From the NCBI RefSeq assembly GCF_000764325.1, contig NZ_JMCG01000002.1:558001-622000 (forward strand): a stretch of DNA of 64,000 nt, in the 5' to 3' direction. A program made the translations under genes and the position numbers. The DNA comes from Vibrio navarrensis (GTDB lineage Bacteria; Pseudomonadota; Gammaproteobacteria; Enterobacterales; Vibrionaceae). The notes beneath the pieces are model-generated. The model made no database searches and was not told the DNA's origin. It saw only the letters and a list, made by a program, of their open reading frames with translations. This document shows positions 37,564 through 47,375 of the stretch, in pieces. Positions within the stretch are counted from its first letter, which is position 1. Each line of letters opens with the position of its first letter.

Positions 37564-40500
37564 TCAAGACGCATCCTCGCCGTCAACCACACTGAGCCTT
37601 GCTCCTTGCAACACTAAACTACTGAGCAGACGAACTTCATGCGCCAGCGTTTCGTTCCACTGCGGCCAGATGCGCGCAATATAGACATCACTGCCCTCAC
37701 CCGCGCCTAAAAAGCCATCGTTAAAGGTATCGGCCATTTTTTTGTGGGCTTTTTCTTGGTCATCAACCCACTGGCCGCGGTTAAAGCCAGCTTCAATCGC
37801 CGCCAAGGCGGTGTGCGGGAAATAGGCTAAGGGGCGATTCATCCCTTCGACAAACAGACGCACCAGCTCGGCAAGCAAGGCTTTGGCTTGCTCTGGTTGA
37901 TCCTGCGCTGGGTAGATAAGATGCTGCACGCCCTCTTTGCGATCGTAACCAATCAGGTGTGTCGGCTGAGCCAAACCACTGGCGGACATCGCTAGGTGAT
38001 CTATCCAGCCAGCCAAATAATCCTGTGCGCGGATCCGGCCACTGCGGTAACGTATCAAGCCACATTGATAGTGACGCGTTAACCAGCCCGTTAAGCGGAT
38101 CGGCTTGCCTTCGCCCAGCAGATCAAAGCTCAAATCGATCTCGATGTCTTCCTGTTCGCGCACTGCGAGAAAGGTCAATTTGTCCACCAGCGCTTCTGCT
38201 TGAGCACGGTTAGCGGCAAACTCGATTTCACCAAAAGCTCCAACGGGCAAATGGCCGCAAGCTCGCTGCTGTTGTAAAAACTGTTCAATCACCGCTTGTG
38301 GATCTTGCTGAGCCACACTCGCTTCAAGCAAGCGGTCAAGGAGCTCATCACGCAATTGAAAGCTGCTGAGTCCGTCGAGAGTAAAAGGCTCATCATCTTC
38401 CATCACCGGAAGCGGCGGTTCAAACAGGACTTTTAAGCGGCGATTGAAAAAATACTGGACCGGCAAGCGCCAGAAACGTTGTAGCTCAACCAGATCCAGC
38501 TCGTAAGGAAAATTTATCCCCAACCAATAGTCATCCAATGCACGTAAAAATGCGCCGCGGCTTTGATTGAGTGAAGTTTGGCTTTGCAACTGCGCGGCCG
38601 GGATCCACTCTTTGGCGTAGCTGCTCATCTTACCTTGAAACGCGCTAGGGCTGAACGGCACCAAAGGATGATGAGTTTGTAAGCTGCGCACCAAACGCTC
38701 ACCGGAAGCATCCACCGCCAGCGCTTCATCGCCCGCCAAACAGTAGTTTTGCTGGCAATATTCCAGCAGTTCAGAGACCAGCACCGAAGGCACCCGCTCG
38801 CTGTTATCTTGCACCGAGCGCCCCACATAGCTGATGTACAGTGTCTGCTGCGCAGAGAGCAAGGCTTCGAGGAACAGATAACGGTCGTCATCGCGGCGTG
38901 AGCGATCGCCCGGCCGAGCGCGGCCGTTCATCAGATCAAAGCCTTCCGGCGGCACCGTGCGCGGATAAACGCCATCGTTCATGCCGAGCAAACAAACGGT
39001 GCGAAACGGGATAGAACGCATCGGCATAAGAGTACAAAAGTTGACTTGTCCGGCGAGAAAACGTTGGCTGACCCGCGTGCCCGACAGTTTGTTGTGCAAG
39101 TATTCACTCACCACCGCCGGCGACAAGTCCGCGCTAAATGCGGCATCGCTCAACTGCTCTTTCAGTTGCGTTAAAGTGTCACGAATCGACTTAAGCGCCA
39201 TTTCTCCATCCAGATCGACCTGAAAGAAATCATCCAGCAAGGCATTCAAAGCGTCACGCCAGCCATCCACTTGGAGGTTTTGCGCTAATTTGCTGCGATA
39301 TTCGCTAATTTTTTGAATAAAATGGCTCAGTTTTCCTGCCAGCTCAGCACCCATTCCTTGCACCTCGTTGTAAGGTGCAATCAGACCGCTACGCGATTGA
39401 AATAAGCCCGCTGTGTCGGCCATGGCATAACCGAGCAACATGCGACGAATGCCAAACTGCCAGGTATTTTGCTCGGTTTGCGGCAGTTCGAACTCGCCGC
39501 CCGTGCGCTCATCCAGCCCCCAGCGAATGCCGGACGCTTCGACCCACTGCTTGGCTTGCAGAAAATCCTCATCACTGAGTGCGAAACGGCGCAAAATCGC
39601 CGGCGTTTCCAGAAGTTCGAGCAGTTCTGAGGCTAAACAGCGCGCTTGAGGTAAGTTCAGCAACTGTAGAAAAGCGCTCAAAATCGGGCTTTCCTGCGCG
39701 GCGCTGCGGTCTGAAATCGAATACGGAATGAAACGCTCGCCCGGCGCGTTACCAAACACCGCCTGAATAGCCGGGCTGTAGGCGTTGATGTCGGCTACCA
39801 TGACGATAATGTCGCGCGGTTTTAGACTGGGATCAGCGTCAAACATCGCTAGCAAACGGTCGTGCAGCACTTCCACTTCCCGCATAGGGCTGTGGCAAAC
39901 ATGCAGTGACAATGACTGATCACCCAGTGAAACCACCTGTTTGTGCCCGCTATGGTCGAGTTGATGGTCGTCTTGGTGCTCTTCTAAATTAAGAATGTCC
40001 GCTTGCAACTGATGCAGCAGAGTATCGCGTTCCACCTCAACAAACGCTTCAATCTCATGGGATTCGAGCTGCGAGAGCAGATACAGGTTATCGCGCCCCA
40101 ATTTGCCCATCGAGGCGAGCAAACTGTTACCAACCATTTGGCTATGCAGTTCATCGGCAAGATTATCTTCAATCGAGCCTTTCAACTGCCCATTTTCACC
40201 CAGCGCTTGTGAATGGTCTTGTTGCCACACTAGATGCTGACGATGCTTGGCCGCCAAGCGAGCGAGAAACTTGCGATCGCGCACGTCTCCCCAGTAGTAA
40301 CGACAAGGGTTGGTGAACATCAGATGCACATCGATATGCTCTCCAAGCGCTTTAAGCGCATCGAGATAGCGCGGCGGCAGCGACGAAATACCAAACACAA
40401 ACAGCCGTTCGGGCAGTTGTTCAAAAGTTGCCGATGACGCTTGCAGAGCGTGAATAAAGTCTTGATAGAGGTTGGCACGATGGTAGGGCGATTGCCCTAA

Positions 40501-41034
40501 CGCCAAGGTGTGCTGATAAAGCGCCTGCCAAAGCGGCGCTTGCCAAGGGTGCTCATCCGCAATTTCCTCTACCGCTTGCCCTGCCTCCCACTTGGCGATC
40601 CACTCGGGACGATAGACCAAGTAACCATCGAAAATATCGGCGATTTTCTCGGCCAGCTGGTAGAGCCGACTATGGTCCTCATCTTGCTGTAAATAACGTG
40701 CTAATGGTTCGAACGCCGCTTGCCCTAGCATACTCGGTAGCAATTGCATCAGTTTCCAAGTCATGGCTTCTTTGTTAAATGCGCTGCGCTTGGGCACGTC
40801 CGGCAGCACCTTGGTAAACATCTCCCAGATAAACGTTGCCGGCAGCGGAAACTCAATATTCGCCGCTACACCAAACTCTTTGGCCAGCTCAATTTTTAGC
40901 CACTGCGACATGCCGGGGCTTTGAACCAAGATACGCTCTTGCGTGAACGGGTTTTGCAGCGGCTCTCGGCGGATCAGTTCCACCAACAGAGATTTAAGAA
41001 CATCAACCTGATTGGAGTGATAAACAGTAAACAA
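37564..41034 (-). CDS. recC: Exonuclease V gamma subunit RecC
   Basis: The Chi-recognising subunit of RecBCD, 1156 residues. The N terminus MFTVYHSNQVDVLKSLLVELIRREPLQNPF is typical of the family. It has inactive helicase-like domains and a C-terminal inactive nuclease-like domain (LAGWIDHLAMSASGL). The order recC-recB-recD on one strand matches enterobacteria, except that no ptrA gene lies between recC and recB. Confidence 0.96.
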   Translation of the reverse strand: MFTVYHSNQVDVLKSLLVELIRREPLQNPFTQERILVQSPGMSQWLKIELAKEFGVAANIEFPLPATFIWEMFTKVLPDVPKRSAFNKEAMTWKLMQLLPSMLGQAAFEPLARYLQQDEDHSRLYQLAEKIADIFDGYLVYRPEWIAKWEAGQAVEEIADEHPWQAPLWQALYQHTLALGQSPYHRANLYQDFIHALQASSATFEQLPERLFVFGISSLPPRYLDALKALGEHIDVHLMFTNPCRYYWGDVRDRKFLARLAAKHRQHLVWQQDHSQALGENGQLKGSIEDNLADELHSQMVGNSLLASMGKLGRDNLYLLSQLESHEIEAFVEVERDTLLHQLQADILNLEEHQDDHQLDHSGHKQVVSLGDQSLSLHVCHSPMREVEVLHDRLLAMFDADPSLKPRDIIVMVADINAYSPAIQAVFGNAPGERFIPYSISDRSAAQESPILSAFLQLLNLPQARCLASELLELLETPAILRRFALSDEDFLQAKQWVEASGIRWGLDERTGGEFELPQTEQNTWQFGIRRMLLGYAMADTAGLFQSRSGLIAPYNEVQGMGAELAGKLSHFIQKISEYRSKLAQNLQVDGWRDALNALLDDFFQVDLDGEMALKSIRDTLTQLKEQLSDAAFSADLSPAVVSEYLHNKLSGTRVSQRFLAGQVNFCTLMPMRSIPFRTVCLLGMNDGVYPRTVPPEGFDLMNGRARPGDRSRRDDDRYLFLEALLSAQQTLYISYVGRSVQDNSERVPSVLVSELLEYCQQNYCLAGDEALAVDASGERLVRSLQTHHPLVPFSPSAFQGKMSSYAKEWIPAAQLQSQTSLNQSRGAFLRALDDYWLGINFPYELDLVELQRFWRLPVQYFFNRRLKVLFEPPLPVMEDDEPFTLDGLSSFQLRDELLDRLLEASVAQQDPQAVIEQFLQQQRACGHLPVGAFGEIEFAANRAQAEALVDKLTFLAVREQEDIEIDLSFDLLGEGKPIRLTGWLTRHYQCGLIRYRSGRIRAQDYLAGWIDHLAMSASGLAQPTHLIGYDRKEGVQHLIYPAQDQPEQAKALLAELVRLFVEGMNRPLAYFPHTALAAIEAGFNRGQWVDDQEKAHKKMADTFNDGFLGAGEGSDVYIARIWPQWNETLAHEVRLLSSLVLQGARLSVVDGEDAS

Positions 41035-41287
41035 AATAAGGCTTCCGAGCAGTAAGCGTGACTGTGCCTAAGCTTAACATATGCCTGCAAAATCAAGCAC
41101 CGCTGTAACTCACTGATTTACTAAATGGTTATAACGCATTCCATACAAATTTCTTTAGCTGTCCAAGTGGACTGTAAAATATCACTGACACAGTGATACA
41201 AAGCGTGACATACCCCACAACTATTCCATATTAAAAAACACTATTTTATACTCTTCCGCTTTCCAATCTTGCAGAGGGCCATTTCGT

Positions 41288-43114
41288 ATGCTGCGTAAAC
41301 TGTCTGACAACAGCGCTTGGCTAGTCGCTTTTTTTGTCTGCTTTAGCCTGTTTCTGGCTCTGGCTTGCTATCCATTTTTGCTCCCAACCGATGCACAGCA
41401 AACGTTCAGCACTTTGCAAGTGTTCTATCTGATCGCCACTCAACTCGGCTGGCTGGGTTTGTTGGCCTTTTTGCTTGTGCTTTTAGCTCTGCCATTGACT
41501 TGGTTGCCAACTCATTGGTTTAGGGGTGGCGTAGTGCTGCTCGCAGCCCTCTTGTTAATCCTTTTGCAAGTGGACATTACCGTCTTTCAGCACTACAAGT
41601 TTCACATTAATGGCTTGCTGGTGCGTATGTTTGTCGACAGTGGCAGCGAAGTGTTTCATATCTCGTGGCTCAGTTGGGCACTTTTTATCTCCGAAATCGC
41701 CGTACTGCTGATCGGCTTAGCCGTGACTCTCCGGCTAACAGGCCGTTTAGCGCCACGGAAAAGCAAATATGCGATGGTGGCGGTGTGGTTTGCACTGCTC
41801 GTAAGTAGCCAAGCAATCCATGCTTACAAGAATGCCTTGTATGACAACGAAGTGAGCCAGTTCACCAGCAATTGGCCCCTGTACTACCCACTCACCGCGC
41901 GCTCTTGGATTTATCAGCACGGTTGGGTGGATGAAAAAGTGGCCGCCCGCAATCGAGTTGAGCTAAAAAATGTCACCAGCAGTCTATTGCACTACCCGTT
42001 GCAACCTGTCGCGTTGACAACGCCAGAGCAGCAGCCAAACGTGCTGTTTATCCTGATTGACGCGTGGCGCTACAGTGATGCAACCGCCGAGATCATGCCA
42101 AACGTGAGCCAATTTGCCGAAAAGAGCGCGCAATTTTCCCAACACATGAGCGGCGGGAACTCAACTCAGGCTGGGATGTTTAGCCTGTTTTATAGTTTGC
42201 CCGCGACGTACTGGGACAGCGTTTATGCCAGCCAAACCGCGCCCGTCTTTCTCGACGCGCTACAACATTCCGGCTATCGCATGGGGATCTTTGGTTCCGC
42301 GTCACTCACCAGCCCTCCGCTGTCGCGTACCGTGTTCAAGAATGTGAAAGATTTACGTTTTAAAACACCTGGCGATAGTCAAGTGGAGCGTGACGCGCGC
42401 ATCACAAATGACTTTCTGCAGTTTGTTCAGCAACCAAACTCTCAGCCGTACTTCGGTTTTCTCTTTTACGATTCAGCCCACGGCACTGAGTTTCCTGAAC
42501 CTGAAGGGGCGAAATTCACCCCCTACTGGGAACGTGTGGATCATATTCTGCTCAATAACGATTTTGACGCCGAGCTCTACCACAATCGCTACAAAAACTC
42601 GCTGTACTACATCGATGGTCTGATTGGCAAGGTGCTGAAAAATATCGATTTAAGCAACACCATCGTAGTACTCACATCAGATCATGGTGAAGAGTTTAAC
42701 GACAACGGTATGAACTACTGGGGCCACTCTGGTAACTACAGTCAAGCGCAGATCCATGTGCCGCTGTACATTTACACGCCTGACCAACCAGCGGTTCGCT
42801 ACGATTACCGTACCACCCATTTTGATCTGGTGCCGACCTTGATGGAACGTTTATTCGGTGAGCAAACCGATACCGCTACTTACAGCGTCGGGCATAATTT
42901 GTTTGATGACTCAGTCAAGCGTGAGTGGTTTATTGCAGGCAGTTACTACAACTATGCACTGGTGGGGCAAGAGATCATGATGGTGGTTAATCCGGCAGGT
43001 AATGCCAAGCAGTTGAACAGCCAACTGAGTGTGGTCCGGGAAGAGAAAATCCCGCCGAGTGTGATTCAGAAGTCGCTCGACGAAATGTCGCGCTTTTTCG
43101 CGAAAAAAAGCTAA
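41288..43114 (+). CDS. YejM/PbgA-like DUF3413 sulfatase-fold membrane protein
   Basis: A 608-residue protein with an N-terminal membrane domain of about five helices (1-190, DUF3413) and a C-terminal periplasmic alkaline-phosphatase/sulfatase-fold domain (about 235 onward). Metal-site-like motifs are VLFILIDAWRYSDAT and VVLTSDHGEEFNDNG, and the nucleophile position reads GGNSTQAGMF. E. coli YejM (PbgA) controls LPS synthesis by acting on LapB and thereby LpxC stability. The same role here is inference from domain layout. It is a single gene, convergent with a TDT transporter gene. Confidence 0.85.
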   Translation: MLRKLSDNSAWLVAFFVCFSLFLALACYPFLLPTDAQQTFSTLQVFYLIATQLGWLGLLAFLLVLLALPLTWLPTHWFRGGVVLLAALLLILLQVDITVFQHYKFHINGLLVRMFVDSGSEVFHISWLSWALFISEIAVLLIGLAVTLRLTGRLAPRKSKYAMVAVWFALLVSSQAIHAYKNALYDNEVSQFTSNWPLYYPLTARSWIYQHGWVDEKVAARNRVELKNVTSSLLHYPLQPVALTTPEQQPNVLFILIDAWRYSDATAEIMPNVSQFAEKSAQFSQHMSGGNSTQAGMFSLFYSLPATYWDSVYASQTAPVFLDALQHSGYRMGIFGSASLTSPPLSRTVFKNVKDLRFKTPGDSQVERDARITNDFLQFVQQPNSQPYFGFLFYDSAHGTEFPEPEGAKFTPYWERVDHILLNNDFDAELYHNRYKNSLYYIDGLIGKVLKNIDLSNTIVVLTSDHGEEFNDNGMNYWGHSGNYSQAQIHVPLYIYTPDQPAVRYDYRTTHFDLVPTLMERLFGEQTDTATYSVGHNLFDDSVKREWFIAGSYYNYALVGQEIMMVVNPAGNAKQLNSQLSVVREEKIPPSVIQKSLDEMSRFFAKKS

Positions 43115-43117
43115 TAC

Positions 43118-43142
43118 CAAGCCCGGCTTCCCGCCGGGCTTG
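43118..43142. terminator. Bidirectional terminator after the YejM-like gene
   Basis: A perfect 10-pair stem CAAGCCCGGC / GCCGGGCTTG with loop TTCCC, between convergent genes. The T runs are short on both sides. Confidence 0.8.
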
Positions 43143-43147
43143 CTACT

Positions 43148-44128
43148 TTAGCACTGTCTTACTTGAGCCTGCTGCATCTTGGGCAAAATGAGCAGGTTAT
43201 AACCGTATTGCATCGCCACATAGCCAACCACTAAGGTGGCGACAATAAGTTCTAAGCTCGCTAGCCACTGCACCTGCGCCACATATTCCGCGCTGATGTC
43301 GACCGTTTTCATCCAAGCCGCCATTTTAAACAGCGCGGTCGAGCCAATCACCATCGGGAAGGTAAACGCTGCATAACCGGGGCTAAAAGGCAGTCGCAGC
43401 AGAGTAAAAAACGCCAGATAGATGATGGCCGTCATCAAGACTGCAATGCCAAATAGCAGCGCTACAATCACAGGCGAAGGATGCGCGGTAACGGTCAAAT
43501 AGCCAGCCAAAGAGAGACTCGCTGGCGCGGCCAGAATCGCCATGGTGGATTTGGCTGCATCGGGCACTTCATGGGTAAACATGAAACGGTAGATCATGAT
43601 GGGTAGCATCACCGCATAGGCAATCATGCCAAAGAGCAAAGCACCGTGCGCAACAGGCGCCAATACAGGGTTACCGGAGAAAGAGACATCCGCAACGATG
43701 ATGCCAACCGGAGGCACAAACCAACTGGGCACCATGTGGTGAAGTTCAAACTCTTTTGCACGGTGATAAACAAAACTCAGCAAAAATACGATGTGTAACG
43801 CAACCGCCACAGACCACATGACATCACCAGCGATAGGGAATAAATGCCCTAGTGAATTCGATACCACCATGGTCGCCATGGCAAAAGTCGGCACCACACT
43901 GCCCACAACTGGGTGTGCCAAATCTTGTCTCAACAAATGGCGATGAAAAAGGAACTTTACCGCGAGGATCAACAGCAAGACACTGGCAAGCGCAGCGCTA
44001 AGCCACTGCCCGTAGCCATGGAGTTCGGCGAAGTTTTCCCAGCACCAACCCAAACTGGCAATTCCTAGCGCCAAGCCAGCCATCGGCGTCGGAGCACCCA
44101 TCACTTTTGCTTTTGTTGCTTGAATCAT
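43148..44128 (-). CDS. TDT family transporter (TehA/SLAC1-like)
   Basis: A polytopic inner-membrane protein of 326 residues with about ten hydrophobic helices, of the tellurite-resistance/dicarboxylate transporter family that includes TehA and plant SLAC1 anion channels. The sequence starts with APTPMAGLALGIASLGWCWEN and contains PVVGSVVPTFAMATMVVS, common in this family. The substrate is unknown; anion efflux is plausible. The second of two adjacent ATGs (44128) is better spaced from GAGGTC. It is divergent from a LysR gene that may control it. Confidence 0.82.
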   Translation of the reverse strand: MIQATKAKVMGAPTPMAGLALGIASLGWCWENFAELHGYGQWLSAALASVLLLILAVKFLFHRHLLRQDLAHPVVGSVVPTFAMATMVVSNSLGHLFPIAGDVMWSVAVALHIVFLLSFVYHRAKEFELHHMVPSWFVPPVGIIVADVSFSGNPVLAPVAHGALLFGMIAYAVMLPIMIYRFMFTHEVPDAAKSTMAILAAPASLSLAGYLTVTAHPSPVIVALLFGIAVLMTAIIYLAFFTLLRLPFSPGYAAFTFPMVIGSTALFKMAAWMKTVDISAEYVAQVQWLASLELIVATLVVGYVAMQYGYNLLILPKMQQAQVRQC

Positions 44129-44234
44129 CATGACCTCGACCTACTGTATTTAGGAAACAAGTTCATTTTAAGCTTGCGTCATGTTTTAAGATATCTAATT
44201 ATTTATAACCAACGTTCAACGAAATTAAACAAAT

Positions 44235-45128
44235 ATGGCCAGCCACATTTCACTGCGACAACTGAAAGTCTTCACCACCATCACGCAGCATCATACCTTG
44301 ACGGCGGCGTCTGAAAGTCTATTCCTTTCCAAAGCCGCGGTTAGCATGGCGCTCTCTGAACTGGAGAAACAGATCGGCCACGCGCTGTTTGACCGAGTGA
44401 ACAACCGTTTGATTCTCAATCAAGAAGGGCAAAAGCTCTTACCTTTAGCCGACGAACTGCTCAGTCGCGCCCGAGATATCGAAAGCCTGTTTGATGGTGA
44501 CGCGAGCTTATCCGGTCAGTTACGAATTGGTGCAAGTGACACCATCGGCAACCAGGTGGCTCCGTATCTGTTGCGCGATTTTCGCCGTCAGACCCAGCAT
44601 CAGTCACAAAGCTTGTTTATTTCCAATTCGGCGCAGATCTGCGACAAACTGGTGGACTATGAGCTGGATATTGCGCTGATAGAAGGCAAAACACTCCATC
44701 CAGAGTTACACTCCAGCCAGTTTAGTGAAGATGAAATGTGCGTGATCTGCGCCATGGACGCCCCTTTCAACGCCAATCAAATGATAACGCTGAGCGAACT
44801 GGAAAACAGTGAGTGGATTTTGCGCGAGGCCGGTTCTGGTTCCCGCGAGTTTTTTCTGCGAGTCATCGCGCCCCGTTTAGAGCAGTGGCAAGAAGCGTTT
44901 CAGCTCAATACCACCGAGGCGCTGATCAACTCGGTGGCTGCCGGGCTCGGGCTTGGCTGCTTGTCACGCTTATCGGCTGAGCCCGCAATTCGTGATGGGC
45001 GAGTAAAAATGCTCAACATGCCGCTGGATATGAAACGCCGCTTTTGGCTGCTGGTACACAAAGAGAAATACCAAAACCCGCTTCTGAAAGCGTTTATCGC
45101 CTTTTGTAAGGAGTGGCAGAACGTCTAA
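44235..45128 (+). CDS. LysR family transcriptional regulator
   Basis: A regulator of 297 residues. The N-terminal winged helix-turn-helix is at about 5-65 (LRQLKVFTTITQHHTLTAASESLFLSKAAVSMALSELE). The substrate-binding domain begins about residue 92 (LRIGASDTIGNQVAPYLL). It is close to the YeiE/CysB-like group. The divergent arrangement with the TDT transporter, 106 bases apart, suggests control of that gene. The ligand is unknown. Confidence 0.88.
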   Translation: MASHISLRQLKVFTTITQHHTLTAASESLFLSKAAVSMALSELEKQIGHALFDRVNNRLILNQEGQKLLPLADELLSRARDIESLFDGDASLSGQLRIGASDTIGNQVAPYLLRDFRRQTQHQSQSLFISNSAQICDKLVDYELDIALIEGKTLHPELHSSQFSEDEMCVICAMDAPFNANQMITLSELENSEWILREAGSGSREFFLRVIAPRLEQWQEAFQLNTTEALINSVAAGLGLGCLSRLSAEPAIRDGRVKMLNMPLDMKRRFWLLVHKEKYQNPLLKAFIAFCKEWQNV

Positions 45129-45186
45129 AAACGTATACCCTCCAGCCTCTCATTCTGACAGGCACAATTGGACATTGCCGAGCAAA

Positions 45187-45206
45187 AACTGTATAAACAG
45201 ACAGTA
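45187..45206 (+). promoter_or_regulatory. LexA box of yebG
   Basis: CTG (45189-45191), N10, CAG (45202-45204), with AA before and TA after, 34 bases before the yebG ATG. It matches the SOS operator. Confidence 0.85.
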
Positions 45207-45239
45207 AATTTTCGCAACGACTAACCTAGGGGATTAACC

Positions 45240-45548
45240 ATGGCTGTTATCGTCAAGTACGTGGTAGAACGCAACGGAGAAGAGAAAATGACTTTTACCT
45301 CTAAAGCGGATGCTGACGCATACGACAAGATGCTCGATATGGCAGACGAGCTTTTCGAACTACTGGGTAAAAGTGACCTTCTAGAAGATGAAGGCAAACA
45401 GGAAGATCTAGCGATGTTCCTTGCACAGAACAAAGAAGAGCTTCTCTACGCTCTGGGAGCGAAACGTCGCCCAGCGCCAAAGAAAGAGAAAAAGCTGACT
45501 GCTGTGGATGAACCATCAGCAGAAGAGTCCGCTGAAGATGCAGCTTAA
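45240..45548 (+). CDS. yebG: YebG family SOS-induced protein
   Basis: A 102-residue protein of the YebG family. It starts MAVIVKYVVERNGEEKMTF and has an acidic middle (KADADAYDKMLDMADELFELL). The C terminus is Lys/Pro then Glu/Ala-rich and probably disordered. In E. coli yebG is induced by DNA damage through LexA; the molecular role is not settled. Here the LexA box upstream supports the same control. AGGGGA precedes the start. A terminator follows. Confidence 0.92.
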   Translation: MAVIVKYVVERNGEEKMTFTSKADADAYDKMLDMADELFELLGKSDLLEDEGKQEDLAMFLAQNKEELLYALGAKRRPAPKKEKKLTAVDEPSAEESAEDAA

Positions 45549-45569
45549 GCTCTGACCACACCTCCAAGA

Positions 45570-45596
45570 AACCGTCGCGCCAGTGGCGGTTTTTTA
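45570..45596 (+). terminator. Terminator after yebG
   Basis: A 7-pair stem AACCGTC / GGCGGTT (one G-T pair) followed by TTTTT, 22 bases past the stop. Confidence 0.8.
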
Positions 45597-45797
45597 TTGG
45601 CCGTACGACACAATTTCTCATCAAAGCAATTTCTCGTTAAAGAAATATATCGATAAAAAGACAAAAAGTATTCACTGACGGACTTTCTCCCCGCTAAACC
45701 TTTAAGTTCGTTTTTTGTCTCTTTATGATGAACTCAACTTTATTCATGCTCTTCAGTGAACAGACGAGCACCAAGATTCAACAGATGGAGATCTCCT

Positions 45798-46829
45798 ATG
45801 GCTTACTTTTCCCTAGCCTTTGGCACGGCAACTAAAAACCGCGATGGCAAAATTATCGAAGCGTTTTTTCCTCATCCAGTTTTAAACCCAAGCGAAGCGC
45901 TGGTTGACGCACTGGCTACAGTGGCCGGATACAAGCAAGGCAACCAAGCCATTGAGATCTCTGCTGCGCAAAGCGTTGAGCTTGCTAGCGCGTTTGAGCA
46001 AAACGGCGATGCGGCCAACGCCGCGTTTGCGGCTAAAGCGGCGCAGTCTACCCAGCCGCTGGTATTGGTGATCCTCGCAACAGATGAGCAATCTCAATCG
46101 GTGGCAGAAGGTTTCCTCAAGCTGCAGTTGATTTCGCATCGTTTGATCAAACCGCACGGCACCGTACTGGACGGCATTTTTGGCCTGCTGCACAACATCG
46201 CCTGGACCAACGAAGGCCCGATCGATCTGCCTGAGCTGGCTGAACGCCAAATCGAAGCGCGCCTTGCAGGCCGCGTGCTGACTGTCGATTGCGTCGACAA
46301 ATTCCCGAAAATGGTCGATTACATCGTACCAACGGGAGTGCGCATTGCAGACACTTCTCGCGTGCGTCTTGGCGCTCATGTTGGCGAAGGCACCACTGTA
46401 ATGCACGAGGGCTTCATCAACTTTAACGCCGGCACGGCAGGCGTGAGCATGGTTGAAGGCCGTATTTCTGCTGGCGTGGTGGTCGGAAATGGCTCAGATA
46501 TCGGCGGCGGCGCGTCTATCATGGGCACGCTTTCTGGGGGTGGTAAAGTGGTGGTATCGATTGGCGAAAACTCACTGCTTGGCGCAAACGCAGGTCTTGG
46601 TTTCCCGCTGGGCGATCGCTGCACAGTGGAGTCCGGTTTGTACGTCACCGCAGGTTCGAAAGTGCGCATGCTAGACTCAAGCGGTCAAGAAGTCGAAATG
46701 GTCAAAGCGCGCGATCTGGCTGGTGTCTCTGATCTGCTGTTCCGCCGCAACTCAGTGACAGGACAAATCGAGTGTCTTGCCAACAAAACCGCGGTGGAAC
46801 TCAACAGCGAACTGCACAAAAATAACTAA
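45798..46829 (+). CDS. dapD: Tetrahydrodipicolinate N-succinyltransferase
   Basis: Lysine/diaminopimelate pathway enzyme that succinylates tetrahydrodipicolinate with succinyl-CoA; 343 residues. This is the longer form found in vibrios and pseudomonads, not the 274-residue E. coli type. The left-handed beta-helix is seen in the hexapeptide-like run from about residue 180 (VRIADTSRVRLGAHVGEGTT) to VSIGENSLLGANAGLG. ATG 45798 has GGAG 7 bases upstream; the open frame begins 14 codons earlier. Confidence 0.94.
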   Translation: MAYFSLAFGTATKNRDGKIIEAFFPHPVLNPSEALVDALATVAGYKQGNQAIEISAAQSVELASAFEQNGDAANAAFAAKAAQSTQPLVLVILATDEQSQSVAEGFLKLQLISHRLIKPHGTVLDGIFGLLHNIAWTNEGPIDLPELAERQIEARLAGRVLTVDCVDKFPKMVDYIVPTGVRIADTSRVRLGAHVGEGTTVMHEGFINFNAGTAGVSMVEGRISAGVVVGNGSDIGGGASIMGTLSGGGKVVVSIGENSLLGANAGLGFPLGDRCTVESGLYVTAGSKVRMLDSSGQEVEMVKARDLAGVSDLLFRRNSVTGQIECLANKTAVELNSELHKNN

Positions 46830-46890
46830 GCCAGAGCATCTGCGAGTGTGCAGAGCACCTCAACGTACTGCTCCGTTGGCTGGATCATCT

Positions 46891-46918
46891 AGGCGATAGC
46901 ACAGGCTGTCGCCTTTTA
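46891..46918 (+). terminator. Terminator after dapD
   Basis: A 10-pair stem AGGCGATAGC / GCTGTCGCCT with one wobble, loop ACAG, followed by TTTATTTT. Confidence 0.88.
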
Positions 46919-47250
46919 TTTTACCAACGGATACCAATTTCGCTGCGTAAACACTCGACTTCGAACCTTCTTTTAAACTCCATTTGGTATGACCAGTCAC
47001 GCTACCCGTCGCTGGCTATTTAAGCGAACAGCCAACATGCTGCGCACTCATCTCACATTTCCCTAACCTAGCTCTACTTACCTAGTTAATAAAATGTAAG
47101 ATTCTCTGATACTTAACGAGAAGAGACCACTTCGACATCTCAAGTACATGGCTGACTGCCTATGAGAACGATGCCTTCAATCGCCTGTTGCGCGAAAAAT
47201 GTTCAAACAATGACTTATTTAACAAAAAAGATACGTATCATTAATAAAAT
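46919..47250. other. Gene-free stretch upstream of the glp operators
   Basis: No open frame, RNA gene or strong motif was found. The only structure noted is a spaced inverted match ATACCAATT ... ATTTGGTAT (near 46930-46990), about 60 bases across. It could be the ends of a decayed small repeat element or chance. The AT-rich right part probably belongs to the glpF promoter region. Confidence 0.4.
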
Positions 47251-47301
47251 TATGCTCGAACGCTCAATTTGATTGATTGTTTATTTTCGCAATCGTTTAA
47301 A
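47251..47301 (+). promoter_or_regulatory. Two GlpR-like operators before glpF
   Basis: The 20-base segments at 47251-47270 and 47282-47301 each match about 13 of 20 positions of the E. coli GlpR consensus (TATGCTCG... and TATTTTCG..ATCG). They lie 75-125 bases before glpF, where the repressor would block transcription without glycerol-3-phosphate. Confidence 0.55.
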
Positions 47302-47375
47302 TGTGCAAAATAACCGCTGTGCATGTGGTTTATAAAAATAAGCACGCCGACTGTGGAACATAAAGGACTCTTACC

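Noticed and set aside
46930..46990. Mini transposable element with ATACCAAT ends
   Set aside because: Only 7-9 bases match, there is no target duplication, and no second copy was noticed in the window.
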